Below are positions 27,075 to 36,380 of a stretch of 56,484 nucleotides of DNA, one piece after another. Each line of letters begins with the position of its first letter. The stretch's first letter is position 1. The notes under the pieces are model-generated. The model was not told where the DNA came from and searched no databases. It saw nothing but the letters and a program-made list of their open reading frames with translations. Made by a program: the position numbers and the translations under genes. Origin of the DNA: Minisyncoccota bacterium (GTDB lineage: Bacteria; Patescibacteriota; Minisyncoccia; Moranbacterales; GCA-2747515). The DNA is taken from assembly GCA_937936355.1 (NCBI GenBank), contig CALDDM010000030.1, positions 1 to 56,484 of the forward strand. The letters are read 5' to 3'.

Positions 27075-28404
27075 AAAAGTTGATGCAATTATGTGGTTTC
27101 GGCGGGATCTGCGCATGGATGATAATCACGCGCTCTTTCGTGCACTAACAGATAAGAAGTCAGTATTGCCGTTATTTATCTTTGACCAGAGGATTCTGGA
27201 TAAATTGCCACAGGACGATGCGCGCGTGACTTTTATTTGGGATGCATTGCATTCAATGGATAAGGTGATGCGCGCCCATGATTCTGCTCTACATATTAAA
27301 TATGGGTTGCCTGAGGATGTGCTGAAAAAGTTGTTAGAAAAATACCCAGAGGCAGATATTTATACAAATGAAGACTATGAGCCTTACGCACGCAAGAGGG
27401 ATCAGATGGCAAAGAAGATTGTAGAGGCTGGCGGCGGCAACTTTTATGCCTTTAAAGATCACGTCCTCCATGCTCCAGGAGAGATCCTGAAAGATGATAA
27501 GACACCATACAGTATCTATACGCCGTATAGCAAAAAGGCGCTCAAGAGGATACATGATGAGCCTGTATATGGAGAGTTTGAAATAGGTGAGAGTCTCCTC
27601 AAGAATCTTGTCCGTGGCGATGGGTCAGAGATGAGTTTATCGGACATAGGATTTGTCAAGAGTTCAGTGCAAATTCCTCGTGTAGATGTGGATCGTAATT
27701 TTCTTGAGCGCTACAAAGATGTGCGTGACACGCCGTCTGATGATCGTGGGACATCACGCGTTGGTGTACATCTGCGCTTTGGGACGATGAGTGTTCGTGC
27801 ACTTGCAAGGCAGGCCTCTGAAGTATCGGACAACACTTTTTTAAAGGAGTTGCTGTGGAGGGATTTTTTTCAAGCAATTCTCTACTATTATCCTCAGACA
27901 CCGCACATATCATTTAAGGTGTGCTATGATGACGTCCCATGGCGAACAGGGGAGAGGGCAGACCAAGACTTTGCTGCCTGGTGCGGCGGTGTGACAGGCT
28001 ATCCAATCGTAGATGCGGGGATGCGAGAACTAAATGCAACTGGGCACATGCACAACCGCGTGCGGATGGTTGTGGCATCATTCTTGTGTAAGCATTTACT
28101 ACTGGATTGGCGCCGAGGGGAGCGTTATTTTGCGTGTAAGTTATTGGACTATGAGCTAGCATCAAACGTGGGTAATTGGCAATGGGCTATGGGTGGTGGA
28201 TGTGACGCAGCTCCATACTTTCGTGTATTTAATCCATACACCCAACAAAAGAAATTTGATGCAGATTCAGAGTATATAAGAAAATGGATACCAGAGTATG
28301 GTACTGACGCATATCCACAAGCGATCATTGAGCACACAGACGCGCGCGAGAGAGCATTAAGTGTCTACAAAAACGCACTCGGAAAAAAAGAGACAAGCAA
28401 ATGA
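27067..28404 (+). CDS. phrB: deoxyribodipyrimidine photolyase
   Basis: IMWFRRDLRMDDNHAL; GVHLRFGTMSVRAL; CDAAPYFRVFNPYTQQKKFD; NVGNWQW. Confidence 0.95.
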   Translation: MDKKVDAIMWFRRDLRMDDNHALFRALTDKKSVLPLFIFDQRILDKLPQDDARVTFIWDALHSMDKVMRAHDSALHIKYGLPEDVLKKLLEKYPEADIYTNEDYEPYARKRDQMAKKIVEAGGGNFYAFKDHVLHAPGEILKDDKTPYSIYTPYSKKALKRIHDEPVYGEFEIGESLLKNLVRGDGSEMSLSDIGFVKSSVQIPRVDVDRNFLERYKDVRDTPSDDRGTSRVGVHLRFGTMSVRALARQASEVSDNTFLKELLWRDFFQAILYYYPQTPHISFKVCYDDVPWRTGERADQDFAAWCGGVTGYPIVDAGMRELNATGHMHNRVRMVVASFLCKHLLLDWRRGERYFACKLLDYELASNVGNWQWAMGGGCDAAPYFRVFNPYTQQKKFDADSEYIRKWIPEYGTDAYPQAIIEHTDARERALSVYKNALGKKETSK

Positions 28405-28442
28405 CATGCAAGCATGCTACAATAAGAAAATACAAAAAAACA

Positions 28443-28682
28443 ATGGCAACCAAGTATGACAATTTTATAGGGTGGATTGGTGCGCTAAGCGTAGTAACGG
28501 CGTATGCGCTACTCACATTTGAATTGACAAATCCAAAGGAAGTGCTCTACAACACTCTCAATCTCGTAGGGGGAGTATGTCTATGCTATAGAGTCTGGAT
28601 CGACCGTAACTACTCAAATGTGTTTCTTGAAATTGTTTTCATTGCAGTAGCAGTCTACGCTCTCGCTAAAATCATTCTTTGA
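28443..28682 (+). CDS. small membrane protein, CBU_0592-like
   Basis: IGWIGALSVVTAYALLTFELTNPKEVLYNTLNLVGGVCLCYRVW. Confidence 0.65.
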   Translation: MATKYDNFIGWIGALSVVTAYALLTFELTNPKEVLYNTLNLVGGVCLCYRVWIDRNYSNVFLEIVFIAVAVYALAKIIL

Positions 28683-28687
28683 GGTAT

Positions 28688-29179
28688 ATGAGGAGGAAAG
28701 GATTTACGTTAATTGAATTATTGATCGTGATAGCAATCATAGGTATATTGGCATCGATCGTACTTGTATCCTTGAATACTGCACGTGAAAAGGCGCTCAG
28801 AGCAAAGGCGCACCAAGAGCTAGTTGGAATACGAAGTGCAATTACAGTAATGGCTGTGGATACAGAGGAGTGGCCAGGACATCAGCCGACCAATCAAGTA
28901 AATGTTTCTCTGTCTAATGAGATTGCAAATGTAGCAGCTACTGGGGTAGGGCTAAGTGACAATCCTGCAGGAGATCCATACACTGGCTGGGATGGTCCAT
29001 ATGTAGAATCGACGATGCTTGACCCATGGGGTAATCCCTATTTCTTTGACACTGACTACGATCTCAATGGAGGAGTAGGTACCCCTGAGTATGGTGTTGC
29101 ACTGGGATCCTATGGGCCAAATGGCCTTGGTTTGAATCTTTATGATAGTGATGATATTATAGTACTTCTCCCTCTGTGA
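28688..29179 (+). CDS. type IV pilin-like / GspG-like pseudopilin
   Basis: MRRKGFTLIELLIVIAIIGILASIVLVSLNTAREKA; DPWGNPYFF. Confidence 0.92.
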   Translation: MRRKGFTLIELLIVIAIIGILASIVLVSLNTAREKALRAKAHQELVGIRSAITVMAVDTEEWPGHQPTNQVNVSLSNEIANVAATGVGLSDNPAGDPYTGWDGPYVESTMLDPWGNPYFFDTDYDLNGGVGTPEYGVALGSYGPNGLGLNLYDSDDIIVLLPL

Positions 29180-29218
29180 GAAGCGAGTTGAATGTACAAA
29201 ATTCTAGCAAAGAAAACT

Positions 29219-30418
29219 ATGGCAGTAATAACAGATGAAAAAAAAATAGATGAGCTTCTTACCCGCGGTGTTGCAGAGGTCATAGATGCGACAGACCTCA
29301 AGAACGAGTTGATGAGTGGCCGTCAACTTCGTGTCAAGCTTGGTATAGACCCGACAAGTGCCCATCTGCATTTGGGTCGGAGTGTGCCACTTCTCAAGTT
29401 AAAGGACTTCCAAGACCTCGGACACAAGGTTGTTCTTTTGGTAGGCAATGCAACGGGTGTGATAGGAGATACGTCAGACAAGGATGCTGAGCGACCAATG
29501 CTCACACACGAAGACATAGAAAAAAACATGGCGCTCTACAAGGAACAGGCAGGAAAGATTCTCAAGATGGATGATCCTGAGCTGTTTGAAATTGTCTACA
29601 ATGCTGATTGGCTTGATCAGCTTGGCTACAAAGAGATTGGCCATCATGCAGACGCATTTTCACTCCATGAGTTTATCCAGCGTGAAAATATAAAGAAACG
29701 TCTCGACGCAGGAAAACGTGTTTCTCTGCGAGAGCTTCTGTATCCGCTAATGCAGGGATATGATAGTGTGGCGCTAGAAGCAGATGTGGAGCTTGGCGGA
29801 ACTGATCAGCGATTTAATCTCTTGGCTGGGCGCGTACTCCAAGAACAGGCAGGACAAAAGCGCCAAAATGTCGTAATGACAAATCTCATTCTCGGCACGG
29901 ATGGTCGTAAGATGAGTAGCAGCTGGGGCAATACGATCACGCTGACTGACAGCCCTCGTGACATGGGAGAAAAAATTATGAACATGCCAGATGATGTTGT
30001 GCCAATCTACTTTGAACACTGCACAAGGGTTCCTGTACAAGAGGTGCAGAGATTTTTGGCACTAGCAGACCCACGTCAAGCAAAAAAGGAGTTGGCAAGG
30101 GCGATCATAGAATTTTATGGAGGAAGCAAAAAAGCTGAGAAGGAAGCGCAGTACTTGCAGACTAAATTCATTGAAAAAAAACGATCAATTCAAGAAGTGC
30201 AGAAGCATAAAGTGATGGTAGGTGAGGCATTGTTGGATGTGATTGTTGGTAGTGGTGGCGCAAAAAGTAAGAGTGATGCTCGTCGCAAGGTAGAACAAGG
30301 TGGGGTGTCAGTAGATGATGTTAAGATGGAAGATGTTAAACGAGTGATAAGCCGAGCAGACAATGACGCAATATTAAAAGTGGGAAAAAAGTTTTTCGTC
30401 CAAATTGACTGTCAATAA
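29219..30418 (+). CDS. tyrS: tyrosyl-tRNA synthetase
   Basis: LGIDPTSAHLHLGRSVPLLKL; GTDQRFNLLAGR; KMSSSWGN; C-terminal S4 domain. Confidence 0.96.
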   Translation: MAVITDEKKIDELLTRGVAEVIDATDLKNELMSGRQLRVKLGIDPTSAHLHLGRSVPLLKLKDFQDLGHKVVLLVGNATGVIGDTSDKDAERPMLTHEDIEKNMALYKEQAGKILKMDDPELFEIVYNADWLDQLGYKEIGHHADAFSLHEFIQRENIKKRLDAGKRVSLRELLYPLMQGYDSVALEADVELGGTDQRFNLLAGRVLQEQAGQKRQNVVMTNLILGTDGRKMSSSWGNTITLTDSPRDMGEKIMNMPDDVVPIYFEHCTRVPVQEVQRFLALADPRQAKKELARAIIEFYGGSKKAEKEAQYLQTKFIEKKRSIQEVQKHKVMVGEALLDVIVGSGGAKSKSDARRKVEQGGVSVDDVKMEDVKRVISRADNDAILKVGKKFFVQIDCQ

Positions 30419-30439
30419 AGTAAGTTGTACGCAGAGATT

Positions 30440-31480
30440 ATGAAAGATCAATTAGTTGAAATTGTAAAAGGCGCCCTTGAAGAAATCAGTGCCGCAAAGA
30501 CACTGGAAGACATTGAAGGTGTGCGAGTTCGTCATACAGGAAAAAAAAGCCCCCTCTCAGTGCTTATAAAAAGCATGAAAGAGCGCACACCAGAAGAAAA
30601 GAAAGAGCTTGGTCCGGCTTTGAATGATGCGCGTACAGAGATCCACGGACGTCTCGAGGAAAGGTTGCAGGAAATTGAAGAGGCTTTTGATGGTGCTGCA
30701 GAGTGGGTAGACGTCACAGCACCAGGCAAAAAGGGCCCATCAGGTCATCTTCATCCGCTGACAATTGTCCAGCGTGATATAGAAGACATTTTCACATCGA
30801 TGGGTTTTGAGATTGCTGATGGACCAGAAGTTGAAACAGAATACTACAATTTTGATGCGGTCAATGTACCTGACAATCACCCGGCACGTGACATGCAAGA
30901 TACATTTTGGATTGAGACAAAGTCAGATGAGGATCGGCATGTTCTGCGCACGCACACATCCAATGTACAGGTGCGAGCTATGCAAGAAAAATCCGATCAG
31001 GGCATAAAGCCACCATTTCGCATCATAGTGCCTGGACGTGTTTTTCGCCAAGAGGCAACAGACGCATCGCATGAGCACACATTTCACCAGTTCGAGGCAC
31101 TTGTCGTCGGCGAGGATGTGAGTGTGGCAAACTTCCTTCACATAGCCGAGTCATTTTTCTCGCAGTTTTTTGGACAAGATATGAAAGTGCGCGTGCGACC
31201 GAGTTATTTCCCATTCGTGGAGCCGGGGTTTGAGTTTGATATTTCATGTACGATTTGTGGTGGCGATGGCTGTAGTTCATGCCAACAAACAGGGTGGATT
31301 GAGGTTGGTGGAGCGGGAATGGTACACCAGAATGTATTGGAGGCTGGAGGTTACGAGAAGGGTGTGTACACAGGTTTTGCATGGGGATTTGGTCTAGAGC
31401 GATTAGCGATGATGAAATATCGCATTGATGACATTAGGCATTTTCATGGCGGAGATGTACGATTTACACGACAGTTTTGA
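30440..31480 (+). CDS. pheS: phenylalanyl-tRNA synthetase alpha subunit
   Basis: HPLTIVQRDIEDIFTSMGFEIADGPEVETEYYNFDAVNVPDNHPARDMQDTFWI. Confidence 0.97.
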   Translation: MKDQLVEIVKGALEEISAAKTLEDIEGVRVRHTGKKSPLSVLIKSMKERTPEEKKELGPALNDARTEIHGRLEERLQEIEEAFDGAAEWVDVTAPGKKGPSGHLHPLTIVQRDIEDIFTSMGFEIADGPEVETEYYNFDAVNVPDNHPARDMQDTFWIETKSDEDRHVLRTHTSNVQVRAMQEKSDQGIKPPFRIIVPGRVFRQEATDASHEHTFHQFEALVVGEDVSVANFLHIAESFFSQFFGQDMKVRVRPSYFPFVEPGFEFDISCTICGGDGCSSCQQTGWIEVGGAGMVHQNVLEAGGYEKGVYTGFAWGFGLERLAMMKYRIDDIRHFHGGDVRFTRQF

Positions 31481-31524
31481 TGGTGAGCACACTACTTTTT
31501 CATAACTCTGATTGACGAAAAAAT

Positions 31525-33900
31525 ATGCTATATAGTTATAAGTGGTTACAGGAATTATCACAAACCAAAAAATCTCCAAAGGAGGTTGCTGACTTACTGA
31601 TCGCGCATTCATTTGAGGTAGAAGACATTACAGAGCAAGGAGAGGGTCTTGATGATGTGGTTATAGGACATGTGATTGCAAAAGAGAAGCATCCTGATGC
31701 TGACAAGCTGAATGTTGTGTCTGTTGATGTAGGTGAGGAAAGATTGCAAATCGTCTGCGGAGCACCAAATATAAGTGAGGGTCAAAGGGTGCCTGTGGCC
31801 CTTGTCGGCGCCGTTCTTCCTGGTAACTTTGAAATAAAGCAAGCCAAGATAAGGGGTGTAGAAAGTGTCGGTATGATCTGCGCGGAAGATGAGCTAGGAC
31901 TTGGCACCGATCATGATGGCATCATGATCCTTGGCGAAGATGCACCAGTTGGCGAAAAGATTATTGATTATCTGGGGTTAGATGATACAGTACTTGATAT
32001 CGATGTGCTCCCAAATCGTGCACATGACGCTCTCTCGCATCGCGGCATGGCGCGAGAAATCGCGATGCTAGAAGAGAGAGTCCTGACATTTGATGAGACG
32101 ATGCCCGCTGACGATGCTGGTATTGCGGTAGAGGTGGAGACGCCAGCATGTAGTCGCTACAGTGCTACATCAATCACGGGCGTTGAAGTAGGGCCTTCTC
32201 CGCTATGGTTGGTACAGCGTCTCAAATCTTTGGGTCATGGAAGTTATAACAATGTTGTAGACATTACAAACTACATCATGCTTGAGACGGGACAACCATT
32301 ACATGCCTTCAGTGCAGACTTTGTGCCAAAGGTCATTGTGCGAAAGGCAACCGATAGAGAGCAGATGACACTGATCGACAAGACGGAGGTGAGCTTGTCA
32401 AAGGAAGACATTGTTATAACAGACGGTGAAAAGCCAATTGCACTTGCTGGTGTGATGGGTGGAAAGGGAAGCGCAATTACAGATGCGACCGTTGATATAG
32501 TGCTCGAGGCTGCAAGCTTCAGTGCACGCGCAATACGCGCAACAAAATCCCGGCATGGGCTTATGACTGATGCAGCATATAGATTCGAGCGTGACCTGGA
32601 TCCAAATCTAACAGAGCAGGCGGCGGCAAGGGCTAAAGAGATGATTCAGGAATTAGCAGGTGGTAAGGTGGTGGGTGTTACTGACACGTACCCGCAAGAG
32701 CAAAAAATATCGCCATGGAGCATTGCGCTAGAACATGCATCTGTTGAGCGACTGCTTGGCATAGAGATAGATACGTCGCACGTGCGAAAAATCCTTGAGG
32801 GGCTGAATATTAATGTAAAGCAGAAGAATGATGTGTATCTCTGTCACATCCCAACGTATAGACGAGATCTTGGGAATGCAGAGGATTTGATTGAAGAGAT
32901 TGGACGTATCTATGGCTATCAAAACATACATGCCCGACCATTGGTGGAGAATGTTCAAGTGCCGCAATATAATGCGCAGCGATTTTTTGAACGATCGACA
33001 AAGGACAATTTCGCAAAAGCTGGATTTGATGAGGTGCGATCCTACTCTTTCTATAGCGACGAAGATACGCGGAAGGCGGGTGTTGAACAGCTTGAGCACG
33101 TGATTTTGGCCGGCGGTGGCGATGATGCATCACTGCGAAATATGCGCAGAACGCTTGCAGTAGGTCTTTTGCATAGCGCAGGCAGAAATCAAGCGTATGA
33201 TGAGCAGACAGCAATCTTTGAGACAGGTCGACTATATCAACCACAAAAAGAAAGCGGATTACCGCAAGAGATGTTGATGTTGGGCATTGCGGTCACGTCA
33301 AAGAAAAAAGATGCGGATCAGTTCTACAGGCTCAAAGGTGCTCTGGAGACATATCTTACTTCTCATGGCGTGCGTGATGTCCTGTTTGCGCCGATCGCAG
33401 AGATGGAGGAGGTTGGCGATGATGCACCGCACCTTTTTCATCCATCGCGACGCGCAAAGATCACACTGCAAGACGGGATGGTTATAGGAATGATCGGCGA
33501 AGTGTCAAAGAAGGCGGCGAAAGCATTTGGGATAAAGAATGCACGAACAGCCTATGCGCAAATTGATCTTGATCGTGTAAGGAAGGAAGCACGGCAGGAT
33601 ATGACATATGAGTCGTTGCAAAAATATCCCAGTGTCATGCGTGATATATCGATAAAGGTAGATGCACAGACCCTTGTGGCAGATGTTGAACGCTCAATTT
33701 ATGCAGCAGGATCAGATTTACTTGTAGATGTTGATCTCTTTGATCTCTACACAAACACAAAAACCGCAGAGCGATCCGTAGCATTTCACCTCATCTTTCA
33801 ATCAAACACGTCAACGTTGACGACTGATCAGATTGATCCGCTCATGGCGAAAATTATTCAGCGCATAACAAGTGATGGATGGGACGTGAAGGGTGAGTAG
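31525..33900 (+). CDS. pheT: phenylalanyl-tRNA synthetase beta subunit
   Basis: tRNA-binding domain VIGHVIAKEKHPDADKLNVVSVDVG; VVDITNYIMLETGQPLHAFSAD; ferredoxin-fold anticodon-binding C-term. Confidence 0.97.
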   Translation: MLYSYKWLQELSQTKKSPKEVADLLIAHSFEVEDITEQGEGLDDVVIGHVIAKEKHPDADKLNVVSVDVGEERLQIVCGAPNISEGQRVPVALVGAVLPGNFEIKQAKIRGVESVGMICAEDELGLGTDHDGIMILGEDAPVGEKIIDYLGLDDTVLDIDVLPNRAHDALSHRGMAREIAMLEERVLTFDETMPADDAGIAVEVETPACSRYSATSITGVEVGPSPLWLVQRLKSLGHGSYNNVVDITNYIMLETGQPLHAFSADFVPKVIVRKATDREQMTLIDKTEVSLSKEDIVITDGEKPIALAGVMGGKGSAITDATVDIVLEAASFSARAIRATKSRHGLMTDAAYRFERDLDPNLTEQAAARAKEMIQELAGGKVVGVTDTYPQEQKISPWSIALEHASVERLLGIEIDTSHVRKILEGLNINVKQKNDVYLCHIPTYRRDLGNAEDLIEEIGRIYGYQNIHARPLVENVQVPQYNAQRFFERSTKDNFAKAGFDEVRSYSFYSDEDTRKAGVEQLEHVILAGGGDDASLRNMRRTLAVGLLHSAGRNQAYDEQTAIFETGRLYQPQKESGLPQEMLMLGIAVTSKKKDADQFYRLKGALETYLTSHGVRDVLFAPIAEMEEVGDDAPHLFHPSRRAKITLQDGMVIGMIGEVSKKAAKAFGIKNARTAYAQIDLDRVRKEARQDMTYESLQKYPSVMRDISIKVDAQTLVADVERSIYAAGSDLLVDVDLFDLYTNTKTAERSVAFHLIFQSNTSTLTTDQIDPLMAKIIQRITSDGWDVKGE

Positions 33901-33924
33901 TAATTTGAAAGTGCGCAAAAGAAC

Positions 33925-34761
33925 ATGAAAACACCAATATATACACTTCTATCACCGTCAAAGTCACTTGACTTTACAAGGCGGTCTGACACATTGATTC
34001 CAAAGGGAAAGAAGTCTTCGCATCTCGGTGCAACAAAAGAATTGCACAGGGTACTAAAGGAGTTGTCTGAGCAGGAGGTGGGTCAGCTCATGGGTATTTC
34101 ACCAAAGCTCGCAGAGCTTAATTATAGGCGTTTTCAAGGGTGGAACGATAGCTTTACAAAGCAGGAGTGCACAGTTGAAGGTGAGAAAAACTATGACTAT
34201 GCATTGCGCGCGTTTGTTGGCGATGTCTATAGAGGCATAGATGTGGAGGCGTATACGGCATCTGATTGGGAATATGCTGATGAGCATATTGGAATTTTGA
34301 GCGGATTTTATGGCATACTATCTCCATTGACGTACATAAAGCCGTACAGGCTTGAAATGGGGACGAGACTGCGGTGTGAGAGGGGTGGAGTACAACATGC
34401 GAATCTGTACGAATTTTGGGGAGACACGATTGCGAAGCACATAAATACAATCACAGATTCATGGGAGAATCCAATCATACTCAACCTAGCCTCTCTGGAA
34501 TACGCGAAGGCGGCATGTCGCAAATTAATACATGCAGATGTTATTGACGTGGACTTTAAGGTTGATCGAGGTGATGGGAAGCTGCAGGTCGTGGCGATCT
34601 ACGCCAAAAAAGCGCGCGGCACGCTAGCAAATCTCATTATACAAAAAAGGATCGAAAGCCTTAAAGAGTTGAAGAGAGAGGAGCCAAGTGGCTTTAAATT
34701 TGATAAAAATCACTCTACGCAGAAGCGATTAGTCTATGTGAAGAAGATAAAGAAGGTATAA
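33925..34761 (+). CDS. yaaA: YaaA-family peroxide stress / UPF0246 protein
   Basis: LLSPSKSLDF; ALRAFVGDVYRGID; LSGFYGILSPLTYIKPYRLEMGTRL; NLASLEYAKA. Confidence 0.88.
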   Translation: MKTPIYTLLSPSKSLDFTRRSDTLIPKGKKSSHLGATKELHRVLKELSEQEVGQLMGISPKLAELNYRRFQGWNDSFTKQECTVEGEKNYDYALRAFVGDVYRGIDVEAYTASDWEYADEHIGILSGFYGILSPLTYIKPYRLEMGTRLRCERGGVQHANLYEFWGDTIAKHINTITDSWENPIILNLASLEYAKAACRKLIHADVIDVDFKVDRGDGKLQVVAIYAKKARGTLANLIIQKRIESLKELKREEPSGFKFDKNHSTQKRLVYVKKIKKV

Positions 34762-34780
34762 ATGCAAAAAAGATTTTACT

Positions 34781-35230
34781 ATGCAAGAAAAGTATACGAT
34801 CTACACAGATGGCGGATCTCGTGGTAATCCTGGTATTGGTGGGTGGGGGGCCTACATCTCATCTGCAGAAGGTGAAAAGGATCTCAGTGGAAATGAAGAA
34901 GAAACGACCAATAACCGCATGGAGCTGACAGCTGCGATTGAGGCCCTTAAATACTGTGGTGATACGTCTTTGATTGTTTTGCATACAGACTCAACATATG
35001 TCAGAGACGGTATCACAAAATGGATCGATAACTGGAAGAGTAATGGCTGGCGCACAGCAGCAAAAAAACCCGTCAAAAACCAAGATTTATGGATACTACT
35101 CGATGAGCAAGTCGCACGCCACACAATCGACTGGAAATGGGTCAAAGGTCATGCAGGTGACGAGGGAAATGAGCGTGCAGATATGTTGTGCAACAAAGCA
35201 ATGGATGAGATGGAGAATGAAATGGAGTAA
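34781..35230 (+). CDS. rnhA: ribonuclease HI
   Basis: IYTDGGSRGNPGIGGWGAY; NNRMELTAAIEAL; DWKWVKGHAGDEGNERAD. Confidence 0.96.
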   Translation: MQEKYTIYTDGGSRGNPGIGGWGAYISSAEGEKDLSGNEEETTNNRMELTAAIEALKYCGDTSLIVLHTDSTYVRDGITKWIDNWKSNGWRTAAKKPVKNQDLWILLDEQVARHTIDWKWVKGHAGDEGNERADMLCNKAMDEMENEME

Positions 35231-35240
35231 GGTTAGGGGA

Positions 35241-35810
35241 ATGGAGGATAAAATCAGCGCAGCAGTAGAGGTATTGAAAAACGGCGGTCTCGTCGTCATG
35301 CCATCGGATACAATCTATGGTATTTTTTGTTGCGCACACGATAAAAAAGCAATAGAGCGACTCTATCATGTACGAAAGCGTGAAAAAAGAAAGGCCTGTA
35401 TAGTCCTCTTAGCTTCACTCGACGAGTTGCAAAGCCTTGAAATTACACTCTCACAAAACAAAAAAAAATTTTTAGAATCCCTGCCGCAAGATCAAGCAAT
35501 CACATTTATTCTAAAGTCACAAAGCGATCGATTTGCACACATCCAGAGGGGCTTAGGGTCGATAGCATGTCGCATTCCAGTCGAAGGGACTAAAAGAGGA
35601 AAGGCTCTACATGAGATTCTCAAGCAAACAGGACCTCTCCTAGCGCCCAGTGCAAATATAGCAGGCATGCCGCCGGCACAAACAATCATCCAAGCGCAGG
35701 AATACTTTGGCGCTAAAGTTGATCTCTACATCGACCATGGTGAGCCACTCCACGCAAAACCCTCAAGCATTTACGATCTAACGAGAAGTCAGCCAAAAAA
35801 AATCCGCTAA
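35241..35810 (+). CDS. tsaC: Sua5/YciO/YrdC threonylcarbamoyl-AMP synthase
   Basis: LKNGGLVVMPSDTIYGIFC; RKREKRKACIVLLASLDEL; SIACRIPVE; LLAPSANIAGMPPAQT; ATG 35241 inside longer ORF 34974..35810. Confidence 0.88.
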   Translation: MEDKISAAVEVLKNGGLVVMPSDTIYGIFCCAHDKKAIERLYHVRKREKRKACIVLLASLDELQSLEITLSQNKKKFLESLPQDQAITFILKSQSDRFAHIQRGLGSIACRIPVEGTKRGKALHEILKQTGPLLAPSANIAGMPPAQTIIQAQEYFGAKVDLYIDHGEPLHAKPSSIYDLTRSQPKKIR

Positions 35811-35913
35811 CCATAAAAGAAGGAGGAGTTAAGTATACTATAAAACTGCATCGAGCACGGGAAGAGGTGCAACCAATTATCATTCAGTAAAGTGTGTAAT
35901 CTGTACAATAAAG

Positions 35914-35942
35914 TTGACTTTATACCAATAGTATGATATAAA
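35914..35942 (+). promoter_or_regulatory. sigma70-like promoter
   Basis: TTGACT (35914-35919), 17-nt spacer, TATAAA (35937-35942). Confidence 0.7.
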
Positions 35943-35980
35943 AAATATGCAAAATACTTGCACAATATTAGGAGAAAAAA

Positions 35981-36340
35981 ATGGCGAAACAAGCCATACT
36001 ATTACAATCACTCACGCTACCACGAAGCGGTTTTATGTTCACAGTAGGATGTACTGGAGTAGAATTATCGCCAGAAGAAGCGATAGCAAACAAGTTAACA
36101 ACTCAGGCGCAGATTCTTGAGTACGCTGCCAGTCACTACGAATCACATTGGTGGATCGTGTTGCCCAAAAACAAGATAACCGTGTCACAGTCGGGTATTG
36201 GCTCGGCTGACGAGGAGTTTGAGATCATCATTCCCCAGGAGGGATTAGAAGAGCCAAATACAAGTCTGGACAACGCCGCCGCCACCGGCCTTGCAACAGT
36301 AGGATATCTCTATGATATCTACAAAAAAACACAACGTTAA
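35981..36340 (+). CDS. hypothetical protein (119 aa)
   Basis: TAGGAG SD, own promoter and terminator; no recognised domain. Confidence 0.7.
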   Translation: MAKQAILLQSLTLPRSGFMFTVGCTGVELSPEEAIANKLTTQAQILEYAASHYESHWWIVLPKNKITVSQSGIGSADEEFEIIIPQEGLEEPNTSLDNAAATGLATVGYLYDIYKKTQR

Positions 36341-36354
36341 CTACTCACCAAAGG

Positions 36355-36380
36355 AAACTCGCCTTCGGTGAGTTTTCTTT
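36355..36380 (+). terminator. intrinsic terminator
   Basis: AAACTCGCC-ttc-GGTGAGTTTTC. Confidence 0.75.
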
